From positions 45,694-109,693 of the forward strand of contig NZ_PJND01000011.1 of NCBI RefSeq assembly GCF_002846575.1: a stretch of DNA of 64,000 nucleotides. The letters are read 5' to 3'. The stretch comes from Flavobacterium lindanitolerans. GTDB lineage: Bacteria > Bacteroidota > Bacteroidia > Flavobacteriales > Flavobacteriaceae. The notes under the pieces were generated by a model that made no database searches, was not told the DNA's origin, and saw only the letters and a program-made list of their open reading frames with translations. Below, one piece after another: positions 17,033 through 25,043 of this stretch; position 1 is the stretch's first letter, and each line of letters begins with the position of its first letter. The position numbers and the translations under genes were made by a program.

Positions 17033-18496
17033 ATGAGCAAAAACATCAAAATCATAGGTTCCGGCTTTTCTGCCCTGGCAGCATCCTGCTATTTGGCAAA
17101 ACAGGGCCACTCTGTTACCATTTATGAAAAGAATGCGACAACAGGAGGACGTGCAAGGCAATTAATAAAAGACGGTTTTACATTTGACATGGGACCAACA
17201 TGGTATTGGATGCCCGATGTTTTTGAGAGGTTCTTTGCAGATTTTGGAAAAAAGCCTTCAGACTATTATGAATTGTCGAAGCTATCACCTGCCTATAAAG
17301 TATATTTTGGAGAGAAAGACAGCATTACCATTGCCGACAATCTCGATGAAATAGCCGCAACGTTTGAAAATACAGAAAAAGGCAGTTCGCAAAAACTAAA
17401 GGAATTTATTTCTGAGGCTCAGAGCAATTATGACATAGCCATAAAAAATTTGGTCTACCGTCCCGGAGTTTCACCTTTGGAACTGATAACTCCCGAAACC
17501 ATGATGAAAGTGGGGCAATTTTTTGGCAATATTTCAAAAGATGTCAGGAAGCGTTTTAAAAACAGAAAACTTGTACAGATACTCGAATTTCCTGTTTTGT
17601 TTTTAGGAGCCAAGCCTTCAGACACGCCATCGTTCTATAGTTTTATGAATTTTGCAGATTTCGGGCTTGGAACCTGGCATCCAAAAAATGGAATGTATGC
17701 CGTAGTCGAAGCCATGCAAAAACTGGCAGAAGAACTAGGTGTAATAATAAAGACGGACGCTGTTATAGATGAAATTATTGTTAAAGACGGAATAGCAGAA
17801 GGGCTTATTTTAAACGGAACTAAAACAGAAGCCGACATCATTGTAAGTGGTGCCGATTACCATCATACAGAAACCCTTTTGCCTCAAAAATACCGGGTTT
17901 ATACTGAAGAATATTGGAATAAGAAAACATTTGCCCCATCCAGTCTGCTGTTTTATGTAGGGTTTGACAAAAAAATAGCCAATGTAGAACACCATACGCT
18001 GTTTTTTGATGTGAATTTTGACAAACATGCAGAAGCTATATATGATGACCCGAAATGGCCGGAAGAGCCTTTGTTTTATGCCAGCTTCCCATCAAAAACC
18101 GACAAGAATGCGGCACCTGACGGAAAAGAAGCCGGAATATTCCTGATTCCTCTGGCTCCCGGAATAACTGATACTGAGGAGTTAAGAAATGTTTATTTTA
18201 ATAAAATCATGGAACGTTTTGAAAGGATTACCGGACAAAGCATCCAAAATAATGTTATATTTAAGGAATCCTTTTGCATCAATGATTTTGTAAAAGAGTA
18301 CAATTCCTTTAAAGGAAACGCATATGGACTGGCTAATACGCTTTTACAGACCGCTTTTTTAAGGCCCAAACTTAAAAGCAAAAAAGTCAATAATCTATAT
18401 TTTACAGGCCAACTGACGGTTCCGGGTCCCGGTGTTCCTCCTGCTTTAATTTCAGGAAAATTGGTTTCGGAACTGATTCAGAAGAACAAATCTTAA
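17033..18496 (+). CDS. crtI: Phytoene desaturase
   Basis: 487 residues from the ATG at 17033; upstream in-frame codons would add an unconserved extension across the promoter box. KIIGSGFSALAASCYLAKQG is the N-terminal dinucleotide-binding fold and YEKNATTGGRARQ the continuation for FAD. The C-terminal NLYFTGQLTVPGPGVPPALISG is the bacterial-type carotenoid desaturase signature. CrtI-type enzymes convert phytoene to lycopene in the membrane. It begins the crtI-crtB-crtZ operon, with crtB 22 bases downstream. Confidence 0.93.
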   Translation: MSKNIKIIGSGFSALAASCYLAKQGHSVTIYEKNATTGGRARQLIKDGFTFDMGPTWYWMPDVFERFFADFGKKPSDYYELSKLSPAYKVYFGEKDSITIADNLDEIAATFENTEKGSSQKLKEFISEAQSNYDIAIKNLVYRPGVSPLELITPETMMKVGQFFGNISKDVRKRFKNRKLVQILEFPVLFLGAKPSDTPSFYSFMNFADFGLGTWHPKNGMYAVVEAMQKLAEELGVIIKTDAVIDEIIVKDGIAEGLILNGTKTEADIIVSGADYHHTETLLPQKYRVYTEEYWNKKTFAPSSLLFYVGFDKKIANVEHHTLFFDVNFDKHAEAIYDDPKWPEEPLFYASFPSKTDKNAAPDGKEAGIFLIPLAPGITDTEELRNVYFNKIMERFERITGQSIQNNVIFKESFCINDFVKEYNSFKGNAYGLANTLLQTAFLRPKLKSKKVNNLYFTGQLTVPGPGVPPALISGKLVSELIQKNKS

Positions 18497-18518
18497 AATT
18501 GCTAAAAACCTTACCCCT

Positions 18519-19358
18519 ATGAAAGCTATTTTTGACCAAATTTCCTTTGATTCCAGTAAGTGTGTGACCAAAGCTTACAGCACTTCCTTTTCTTCTGCCG
18601 TAAAAATGCTTTCGCCAACTATACGACAGGATATCTACAATATTTATGGTTTTGTACGATTTGCGGATGAAATTGTAGACAGCTTTCATGACTATGACAA
18701 GGAAAAACTATTTGATTCTTTTGAGCAGGATTTTTATCGTGCGTTGCAAGACGGCATCAGCCTTAACCCGATATTAAACTCATTTCAGCATACGGTCAGA
18801 AAATACGATATCCCAGTTGACCTTGTCAAAACTTTTTTGGAAAGCATGCGATGGGACCTAACCAAAACAGGATGCGATAACAAGGACGAATACCACAACT
18901 ATATTTATGGGTCTGCGGATGTTGTAGGACTAATGTGTTTAAAGGTATTCGTAAAAGGAGATACTTCAAAATATGAAGAATTAAAGCAGAGTGCAATGAG
19001 ACTGGGTTCTGCCTTTCAAAAAGTAAATTTTCTGCGGGACCTGAAAGACGATTTTGAAAACCTGAACCGTACCTACTTCCCTAATGCCAATCTGGAAAAA
19101 CTGGATGAAGCATCAAAAAAACAAATCATAGAAGAAATCGAAGCCGATTTTAAAGATGGTTACGAAGGCATTATAAAATTGCCTATCGAAGCCAAACTGG
19201 GTGTTTATACTGCTTATGTCTATTATAAAAAGTTACTGCACAAGCTAAAGAAAACACCTTCGGCTAAAATCCGAACTACACGCATACGGGTTCCCGATTA
19301 TGAAAAGCTGAGCCTTTTTGCCAGATGCTATTTCAATTATAAGTTAAACATTTTATAA
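18519..19358 (+). CDS. crtB: Phytoene synthase
   Basis: 279 residues. Both Asp-rich prenyl-diphosphate sites are present: RFADEIVD (about residues 48-55) and NFLRDLKDDF (about 169-178), with AYSTSFSSAVKML at the N-terminus. It condenses two geranylgeranyl diphosphates to phytoene, the substrate of the upstream desaturase. crtZ follows 8 bases downstream. Confidence 0.93.
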   Translation: MKAIFDQISFDSSKCVTKAYSTSFSSAVKMLSPTIRQDIYNIYGFVRFADEIVDSFHDYDKEKLFDSFEQDFYRALQDGISLNPILNSFQHTVRKYDIPVDLVKTFLESMRWDLTKTGCDNKDEYHNYIYGSADVVGLMCLKVFVKGDTSKYEELKQSAMRLGSAFQKVNFLRDLKDDFENLNRTYFPNANLEKLDEASKKQIIEEIEADFKDGYEGIIKLPIEAKLGVYTAYVYYKKLLHKLKKTPSAKIRTTRIRVPDYEKLSLFARCYFNYKLNIL

Positions 19359-19366
19359 CCTGTAGT

Positions 19367-19825
19367 ATGTGGCTCCACCTGATTGTTTTTGTCCTTACTT
19401 TCTGCATCATGGAATTCATGGCCTGGTTTAGCCATAAATACATCATGCACGGTTTTTTATGGAAACTGCATGCAGACCATCATAAAAAAGACCACGATTC
19501 GTGGTTTGAGAGGAATGATGCTTTTTTTATCATCTATGCAGTTATCAGCATTATCTTTTTTCTTTTATGGCAAAACGATATTCTTGAAATAGGACTGGCT
19601 ATAGGGTTAGGAATTTTTGTTTACGGCTGTGCTTATTTTTTGGTACATGACATTTTTATCCACCAAAGATTTAAACTTTTCCGAAACACAGATAATCCCT
19701 ATGCCAGAGCTGTAAGGCGGGCACATAAAATGCACCACAAGCACATCGGTAAAGAAGATGGGGAATGTTTCGGAATGCTGTTGGTTCCTTTTAAATATTT
19801 CCGGCAGGAATTCCGTAAAAAATAA
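19367..19825 (+). CDS. crtZ: Beta-carotene hydroxylase
   Basis: 152 residues, four hydrophobic helices and the di-iron histidine clusters of the fatty-acid-hydroxylase superfamily: HKYIMHG, LHADHHKKDH, HDIFIHQR and RRAHKMHHKH. It hydroxylates the beta-ionone rings to give zeaxanthin, the typical yellow flavobacterial pigment. A lycopene cyclase is needed between CrtI and CrtZ but is not encoded in this window. Confidence 0.92.
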   Translation: MWLHLIVFVLTFCIMEFMAWFSHKYIMHGFLWKLHADHHKKDHDSWFERNDAFFIIYAVISIIFFLLWQNDILEIGLAIGLGIFVYGCAYFLVHDIFIHQRFKLFRNTDNPYARAVRRAHKMHHKHIGKEDGECFGMLLVPFKYFRQEFRKK

Positions 19826-19850
19826 AAGCGCCCAAAACCGGACGCTTTTA
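19824..19850. terminator. Bidirectional terminator between crtZ and a DUF4252 gene
   Basis: The arms AAAAGCG (19824-19830) and CGCTTTT (19843-19849) overlap the crtZ stop region. The flanking A and T runs suit both the plus-strand crt operon and the converging minus-strand operon. Confidence 0.6.
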
Positions 19851-19872
19851 TAACTAACTGTAACAACCTAAT

Positions 19873-20415
19873 CTAATTCGGAATCATTTTTTGTAACGGC
19901 TTTAACTGTTCAATATCCAGATTTGCCTTATTCAATACAGAAAGCATTGTCATTATGGAGTTTGGTGACATGTTTTTGCCCAATACTCTGACTATTGCAA
20001 ATCCTGCATCGTTTTTATTCGCGAAAAGCACAAACTCATCAATCTTATCTTCTTCACCTACAAAATAGACGGCACCGCCTTCTTTCCCGGAATTGACCTT
20101 AATAAGCTCCTGATATTTCTCGTTCTTCAGGATATTCTTGATTTTAGCACGTTCTGCTTCAAACTTCGCCGGATTTTTTGCATCTGCCTGATAGGCCAGA
20201 ATGTTCATCTTTTTTAAAGTTTCCAGCGCTGCGTTTTCTTCTGCAGAAATCTCGGACTTGTTCAGTCTCAATATATCCGTCGTAAGGTCAAGGGCAATAA
20301 AATCTTTCGATTCTGAGTTTTTAACAAAATACTGCTGTAAGGTCGGTTCTGAATTGCAGCTCCATAACATAAGGCACAAGGCCGCTACTATTGCAAGTTT
20401 TTTCATGGCTTTCAT
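19873..20415 (-). CDS. DUF4252 lipoprotein
   Basis: 180 residues with a lipobox at LMLWSCNSE (MKKLAIV at residue 4 is the alternative start). The body matches DUF4252 by comparison with its two upstream neighbours: an N-terminal helix-rich part, then ELIKVNSGKEGGAVYFVGEEDKIDEFVLFA. It is last in a five-gene sigma/anti-sigma/DUF4252 operon; its start is one base from the preceding stop. Function of the family is unknown. Confidence 0.8.
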   Translation of the reverse strand: MKAMKKLAIVAALCLMLWSCNSEPTLQQYFVKNSESKDFIALDLTTDILRLNKSEISAEENAALETLKKMNILAYQADAKNPAKFEAERAKIKNILKNEKYQELIKVNSGKEGGAVYFVGEEDKIDEFVLFANKNDAGFAIVRVLGKNMSPNSIMTMLSVLNKANLDIEQLKPLQKMIPN

Positions 20416-20416
20416 C

Positions 20417-20959
20417 TTATTTTGGGCCTTTCGGTCCTTTTGGTCCCTTAGGACCTTTTAATCCTTTTTTCAATGCATCTCCACCCGGAAGATTGTCTGT
20501 CAATGCTGATACGTCGTTAAGGTCAAAATCCCCTTTTAAAGACATCAGGACTGTCTCATCCTTGCCGCCGCCTTCAATGAACATTAACAGTTCTTTTACT
20601 CTGGTGGAAGAACCTCCGGACTTGACATAAATCTTGATATTTTTTCCTCCATCGTTAACTCTCATGAGTTCTTCCAGGGCTGCAGATTTAAGATACTTGT
20701 CAGAAGTCAGTTTCATATCAGACGTTACCTTTGGACTCGAGGTAACGAATACCCTCAGGTTGTCAAGCTTTTTGACCAGATTCATATATTGTTGAGCCTC
20801 TTTGTCATTCGACTTGACGTTTCCCATCATCTCAAACATCTTTTTGTTTACGATGACTGCTGTTACTCCTTCAAGGCCGTCATACTTGTCAAAAGCGGAC
20901 TGCGCAAAAAAGCTAAGCGGCATTATTGCTAGGATTGCTGTTATTAAAAACTTCTTCAT
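20417..20959 (-). CDS. DUF4252 protein with collagen-like tail
   Basis: 180 residues from the ATG at 20959 (signal peptide ending LSFFAQ). It is close to the next DUF4252 protein upstream (SAFDKYDGLEGVTAVIVNKKMFEMMG versus SAFDKFDGQDDITSVVINKKAFEMLG). It differs in its C-terminus, which ends GLK followed by four Gly-Pro-Lys triplets. The codons differ among triplets, so the tail is not recent slippage. Role unknown; it belongs to the ECF-sigma operon and is probably periplasmic. Confidence 0.82.
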   Translation of the reverse strand: MKKFLITAILAIMPLSFFAQSAFDKYDGLEGVTAVIVNKKMFEMMGNVKSNDKEAQQYMNLVKKLDNLRVFVTSSPKVTSDMKLTSDKYLKSAALEELMRVNDGGKNIKIYVKSGGSSTRVKELLMFIEGGGKDETVLMSLKGDFDLNDVSALTDNLPGGDALKKGLKGPKGPKGPKGPK

Positions 20960-20993
20960 TTTAGTTGTATTTATTGATTTTTGTATGCATTTC

Positions 20994-21473
20994 TTATTTT
21001 GACAAACCGTCCAGACTTGCCAGATCAATGTCTCCTATTAGGGAAATCAAGACTGTTTCGTCGCCTTTTTTATCTCCTCCGTCGATAAACATAAGCAATT
21101 CTTTTACTTTAGAGGAACTTTTCCCTGATTTCATGTAAATCATTACATTCTTTCCTTCATCGTTTACTCTTACCAGTTCTTCCAGACCTTCTTTTTTACG
21201 GTATGAATCGAATGCAGATTTCATTTCTGCAGCTTTTTTAATACTTGAAGTAGAAAACAATTTGAAGTTATCAATATTGTTGGCCATCTTCATATATTTT
21301 GCTGCATCTTTTTGTTTTACGTCCGGTTTGATTTCTCCCAGCATTTCAAATGCTTTTTTGTTTATCACTACAGAAGTGATATCATCTTGTCCGTCAAATT
21401 TGTCAAAGGCTGATTGTCCAAAAAATAAAGTTGGAACTAAGGCTAAAGCCAGGGTAATTATAAGTCTTGTCAT
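20994..21473 (-). CDS. DUF4252 protein
   Basis: 159 residues, signal peptide ending TLFFGQ. LEELVRVNDEGKNVMIYMKSG and VKELLMFIDGG are shared almost exactly with the next gene, showing tandem duplication. Unlike its neighbour it lacks the Gly-Pro-Lys tail. It lies directly after the anti-sigma-like gene (5 bases). Probably periplasmic. Confidence 0.82.
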   Translation of the reverse strand: MTRLIITLALALVPTLFFGQSAFDKFDGQDDITSVVINKKAFEMLGEIKPDVKQKDAAKYMKMANNIDNFKLFSTSSIKKAAEMKSAFDSYRKKEGLEELVRVNDEGKNVMIYMKSGKSSSKVKELLMFIDGGDKKGDETVLISLIGDIDLASLDGLSK

Positions 21474-21478
21474 TTTTT

Positions 21479-21919
21479 CTAATTTTTAAATATTAAGTTT
21501 TTTGATTGTTGGTACTCATTAACATATTGCATACTTTCAACGCCTACATTCACATTCTTTGACAACAGGTTCAGGGCTTTTTGCGTTTCTTCAAACGCTT
21601 TTTCAGGATCATTATAGGTACCTAAATCCTCGCTCTGACTGATGTTTCGGTTGTAAAATGTAAACATGCCCAACAAAATCACAACTGATGCTGCAACCGA
21701 CAGCCACGCTACCTGTAGTTTTTTAGATTTTAGCGGTATCTGCTGCTCAAACTTTTGCTCTTTTGCTGAAGAGAAATAACCAAACATTGCCTTGTAATGC
21801 TCCAAATGCTGCGCAACATCTGCAGATGAAAAATAAGCTTTTAACTCGTTTTCTTCGGCAATAGAGGTTTCTCCCTCAAAGTATTTTTCTAATAATATTT
21901 CTATTCTATCCAATTCCAT
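21479..21919 (-). CDS. Probable anti-sigma factor, membrane-anchored
   Basis: 146 residues: a cytoplasmic N-terminal helical part (ILLEKYFEGETSIAEENELKAY, the usual start of Bacteroidota anti-sigma-like proteins), one transmembrane helix (about 70-86) and a short periplasmic tail. Its start overlaps the ECF sigma gene by 14 bases, the typical coupled arrangement. No zinc-binding HxxxCxxC motif is present, so any binding mode differs from ZAS-type anti-sigmas. Confidence 0.7.
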   Translation of the reverse strand: MELDRIEILLEKYFEGETSIAEENELKAYFSSADVAQHLEHYKAMFGYFSSAKEQKFEQQIPLKSKKLQVAWLSVAASVVILLGMFTFYNRNISQSEDLGTYNDPEKAFEETQKALNLLSKNVNVGVESMQYVNEYQQSKNLIFKN

Positions 21920-22415
21920 AATTGTGTGTTTTTGTCATAAATTCTCTAATCGTCTTCCTTGCTCTTGAAAGCGCAACTCGCACTGCGGTTTCATTCATAT
22001 CCATCATTTTGGCAATTTCTTCAAATTCATATTGTTCGACATCTCTAAACTGAACTATCATTCGTTGTTGTTCCGGAAGTCCGTTGATAATTTTCTCGAC
22101 CCATCCTAAACTATCCCGGTCTTCAAGCTGTTTTTGCATTCCGGCCTGTCCGTCTGTATAATTATTATGTACAATCTGCAGATTTCCGGCTCTTTTCGAT
22201 TTTAGCTGGTCCAGACAATAATTTTTTGTAATTGTCATGGCAAAAGCTTCAACACTGTTATACTTATCCAACCCGTTTTTTTTGTCCCAAAGCTTGACCA
22301 AAACTTCCTGAGTTGCATCTTCTGCTTCCTCCGTACTAACAAGCAGACGCTTGGCCAGCCTAAAGACTTTATCCTTAAACGGAGTTATTATTTTTACAAA
22401 CTCAGATTGGTTCAT
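21906..22415 (-). CDS. ECF-type RNA polymerase sigma factor
   Basis: 169 residues with sigma region 2 (FRLAKRLLVSTEEAEDATQE and then VEAFAMTITKNYCLDQL) and region 4 (LPEQQRMIVQFRDVEQYEFEEIA, helix-turn-helix MNETAVRVALSRARKTIRE). It heads the operon with the anti-sigma-like gene and three DUF4252 genes, so it probably drives this operon in response to an envelope signal. Confidence 0.92.
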   Translation of the reverse strand: MNQSEFVKIITPFKDKVFRLAKRLLVSTEEAEDATQEVLVKLWDKKNGLDKYNSVEAFAMTITKNYCLDQLKSKRAGNLQIVHNNYTDGQAGMQKQLEDRDSLGWVEKIINGLPEQQRMIVQFRDVEQYEFEEIAKMMDMNETAVRVALSRARKTIREFMTKTHNYGIG

Positions 22416-22550
22416 TTTTGACTTTTAATTGGTCGGTTATATAATCAAGACGAGTCACTTTATTTTTTGTTACAAGAAAAAATTGAAATTAAGACTAAAA
22501 CCTCTAAATTTACGTTAATTATATTGCTATCCCTATAAGATATTCTGTTT

Positions 22551-24005
22551 ATGAAAAAGACTTTTATTTTCGCAATCCTTTTATTCATCGGAATTTCAAG
22601 CTTCTTTGCTTGTCAGGATGACCTTGATGACATTGAAGTTCCAAAAGAATTAAAAATTAACGATTTTATTTGGAAAGGCCTTAATTTATATTATTACTGG
22701 CAGGCAGATGTAACGGATTTATCAGATAGCCGATTTGCCAATCAGGGTGAATTAAACGCATATCTTAATGGTTTTAGCTCACCGGAAGATTTATTCTACA
22801 GTCTATTAAACAATTATCCGAATACCGACAGGTTTAGCGTAATTTTTAGCGATTATACCGTTTTGGAAGGTGTTCTTAGCGGAAATACGGCAAACAACGG
22901 AGTCGATTACCAACTGTTGCGAAAAGCAGAAGGTTCTGATGAAGTTTTTGGCTGGGTACGCTATATCATTCCTAATTCTGATGCTTCTTCTAAAGACATC
23001 CGACGCGGCGATATTTTTTATGCCGTAAACGGAACTCCGTTAAATGTCAATAACTACAGAGAACTGCTTGCAGGGCAGAATTATACTTTAAATTTAGCCG
23101 ATTATGATAGCGGAAACATTACTCCAAACTCCCGTTCGGTAGCATTGACAAAAACAGACCTGGCTGAAAACCCAATCCTCATCAATAAGGTTTTAACTTA
23201 TGATACGCACAAAATAGGCTATTTGATGTACAATGGTTTTTATGGCGAATATGACAATAACCTGAATGCTGTTTTCGGTCAATTCAGAGCCGAAGGTGTA
23301 ACTGATTTGGTTTTGGATTTGAGATACAATTCCGGAGGTGCCGTAAAATCTGCAACTTATCTGGCGAGTATGATTACAGGCCAATTTAACGGACAGGTTT
23401 TTGCAAAACAGCAATGGAACGCCAAGATTGAAGATTATTTTAATGACAATGACCCGGAACAGCTCATCAACCGATTCTCAAACAGTATTGGAGGTAACGC
23501 TATAAACAGCCTGAACCTGACCAAAGTGTATATACTCACCTCAAAAAGCACCGCTTCTTCCAGTGAATTGGTCATCAACGGGCTGAAACCTTACATTGAG
23601 GTTGTTCAGATTGGAGACGTTACGGTTGGAAAAAATGTGGGTTCCGTGACCTTGTATGATTCGCCTTCGTTTGGAAAGCAAGGGCGTTCAAACCGCCATA
23701 AATATGCCATGCAGCCTATCTGTTTCAAAATTGTAAACTCGGCAGGATTCGGAGAATATCAAAATGGAATATCTCCTCCTACACCTCAGCCTGAAAACCT
23801 GGGTGACCTTGGAGTTTTGGGCGAACCTACCGAACCTCTTTTGAGCATGGCAATCTCACAGATTACAAACGCAGGAAGAAGAAGAATGCAACAGCCGGAT
23901 AAAACATTCGAACCTTTCAAAGACCGCAAGTCGATGCAGCGATTTGGTACTGAAATGTATATAGATAAGGTTCCGGATGGAATTAAAGATTTTTTCAAAT
24001 TTTAA
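22551..24005 (+). CDS. S41 family peptidase, lipoprotein
   Basis: 484 residues with a lipobox (SSFFACQDD, Cys about 21). A PDZ-like region (about 115-200, IPNSDASSKDIRRGDIFYAVNG) precedes the protease core with VLDLRYNSGGAVKSA. In the motif STASSSELV, Ser336 is at the nucleophile position and Lys361 lies exactly 25 residues later, matching the CtpA Ser/Lys dyad. The extended N-terminus (FIWKGLNLYYYW) is common in Bacteroidota surface S41 peptidases. Probably outer-membrane anchored. Confidence 0.87.
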   Translation: MKKTFIFAILLFIGISSFFACQDDLDDIEVPKELKINDFIWKGLNLYYYWQADVTDLSDSRFANQGELNAYLNGFSSPEDLFYSLLNNYPNTDRFSVIFSDYTVLEGVLSGNTANNGVDYQLLRKAEGSDEVFGWVRYIIPNSDASSKDIRRGDIFYAVNGTPLNVNNYRELLAGQNYTLNLADYDSGNITPNSRSVALTKTDLAENPILINKVLTYDTHKIGYLMYNGFYGEYDNNLNAVFGQFRAEGVTDLVLDLRYNSGGAVKSATYLASMITGQFNGQVFAKQQWNAKIEDYFNDNDPEQLINRFSNSIGGNAINSLNLTKVYILTSKSTASSSELVINGLKPYIEVVQIGDVTVGKNVGSVTLYDSPSFGKQGRSNRHKYAMQPICFKIVNSAGFGEYQNGISPPTPQPENLGDLGVLGEPTEPLLSMAISQITNAGRRRMQQPDKTFEPFKDRKSMQRFGTEMYIDKVPDGIKDFFKF

Positions 24006-24012
24006 TCGATAC

Positions 24013-24046
24013 AAAAAAAGGCTTCCAGATTGGAAGCCTTTTTTAT
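24013..24046. terminator. Bidirectional terminator
   Basis: AAGGCTTCCA (24018-24027) and TGGAAGCCTT (24031-24040), flanked by A-run and T-run, between convergent genes at 24005 and 24063. Confidence 0.85.
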
Positions 24047-24062
24047 TTGCAAACGATGGTGA

Positions 24063-25037
24063 TTATTTAACAACCAACCGTTCATTAACCTTTTTTGTTC
24101 CTGTGGCTATTTCGACAATATAAATGCCCGAATTTAATTCCGAAACAGAAATAGCTTCTGCCTCCTGAATGTTGTTTTCAAAAACAATCCTGCCAGACAG
24201 GTCATAGATTGTTATTCTGGCGGTTTCTTTCAAATTTTGGATATAGAATTTTTCTGAAGCCGGATTGGGATAGAGCGCTATTCTCTTTTTGGCACTATCG
24301 CCAATACCCAATGTTACCTGATGGATTACGCCAACAGCATCCAGATCAAATCCTCCCGAATTAAACGGCGTAGGAAAAGAATCGTTTACCGCATTACCGT
24401 AGCTGTCATAAGTAGCATATAGCGGGTCTATCGAGCCTACTACATCTATTACTTTTATATGCGTGATTTTGTTCTTGTCCAACAGCTCATTATCAGGGAT
24501 GTCTGTCAAATCAAAAGGCACTCCTTTGCTTCCGTATTTCCCTGCAAGGTTATTCAGGTAAGGTGCAGACGGTGTTCCAAATGTTCCTATCTGGGTGGCG
24601 GTTTGCGTTTGGCTATGGGCCGGAAATCTAAAAAAATGGATCCCGTCAGAACTTACTTCCACAAACCCTAACTCTAAAAAAGAAGGACCACCGTTTTCAA
24701 AAACAGCAAAATCAAATCCCGGTCCGTTAATGATGGGCAATTCAAATGTAAGGATTGCACTGCCTTCATCTCCCAGACACACGACGCTTCCGTTGGCAGG
24801 CCCTAGCGCGTTTTGAGGAACGCCTGCTGAAGCCCTGTTGCTTCCGGAAACAACAAGGCTCGGATTAGCCTTGTTGACATAGCCTCTTTCAACCGTAATG
24901 CCAGTAGCCCAGGCTACAAAAAGCGGGCTGTCTGGCTCCATAGCTGTGGAGCCCGCCACACCTGCTTCCGGAGCATACGATTGTCCCAAAACAGGAGAAA
25001 GAACCATGATAGACATCAGGGATAAGATTCTTTTCAT
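24063..25037 (-). CDS. T9SS-sorted surface protein of the cobalamin locus
   Basis: 324 residues: signal peptide (about 1-18), a secreted domain (about 20-240; FDFAVFENGGPSFLELGFVEVSSDG is its best signature) and a T9SS type A C-terminal domain (IALYPNPASEKFYIQN to the end ERLVVK). It is last in the riboswitch-controlled btuB/btuG-like operon, 6 bases after the previous gene. Its position suggests a cell-surface accessory to B12 capture, perhaps analogous to BtuH of gut Bacteroides, but I cannot show homology. Confidence 0.75.
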   Translation of the reverse strand: MKRILSLMSIMVLSPVLGQSYAPEAGVAGSTAMEPDSPLFVAWATGITVERGYVNKANPSLVVSGSNRASAGVPQNALGPANGSVVCLGDEGSAILTFELPIINGPGFDFAVFENGGPSFLELGFVEVSSDGIHFFRFPAHSQTQTATQIGTFGTPSAPYLNNLAGKYGSKGVPFDLTDIPDNELLDKNKITHIKVIDVVGSIDPLYATYDSYGNAVNDSFPTPFNSGGFDLDAVGVIHQVTLGIGDSAKKRIALYPNPASEKFYIQNLKETARITIYDLSGRIVFENNIQEAEAISVSELNSGIYIVEIATGTKKVNERLVVK

Positions 25038-25043
25038 CAGGTC

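Noticed and set aside
20391..20630. Plus-strand frame rich in Gly-Pro
   Set aside because: It is the complement of the Gly-Pro-Lys tail of the minus-strand DUF4252 gene.
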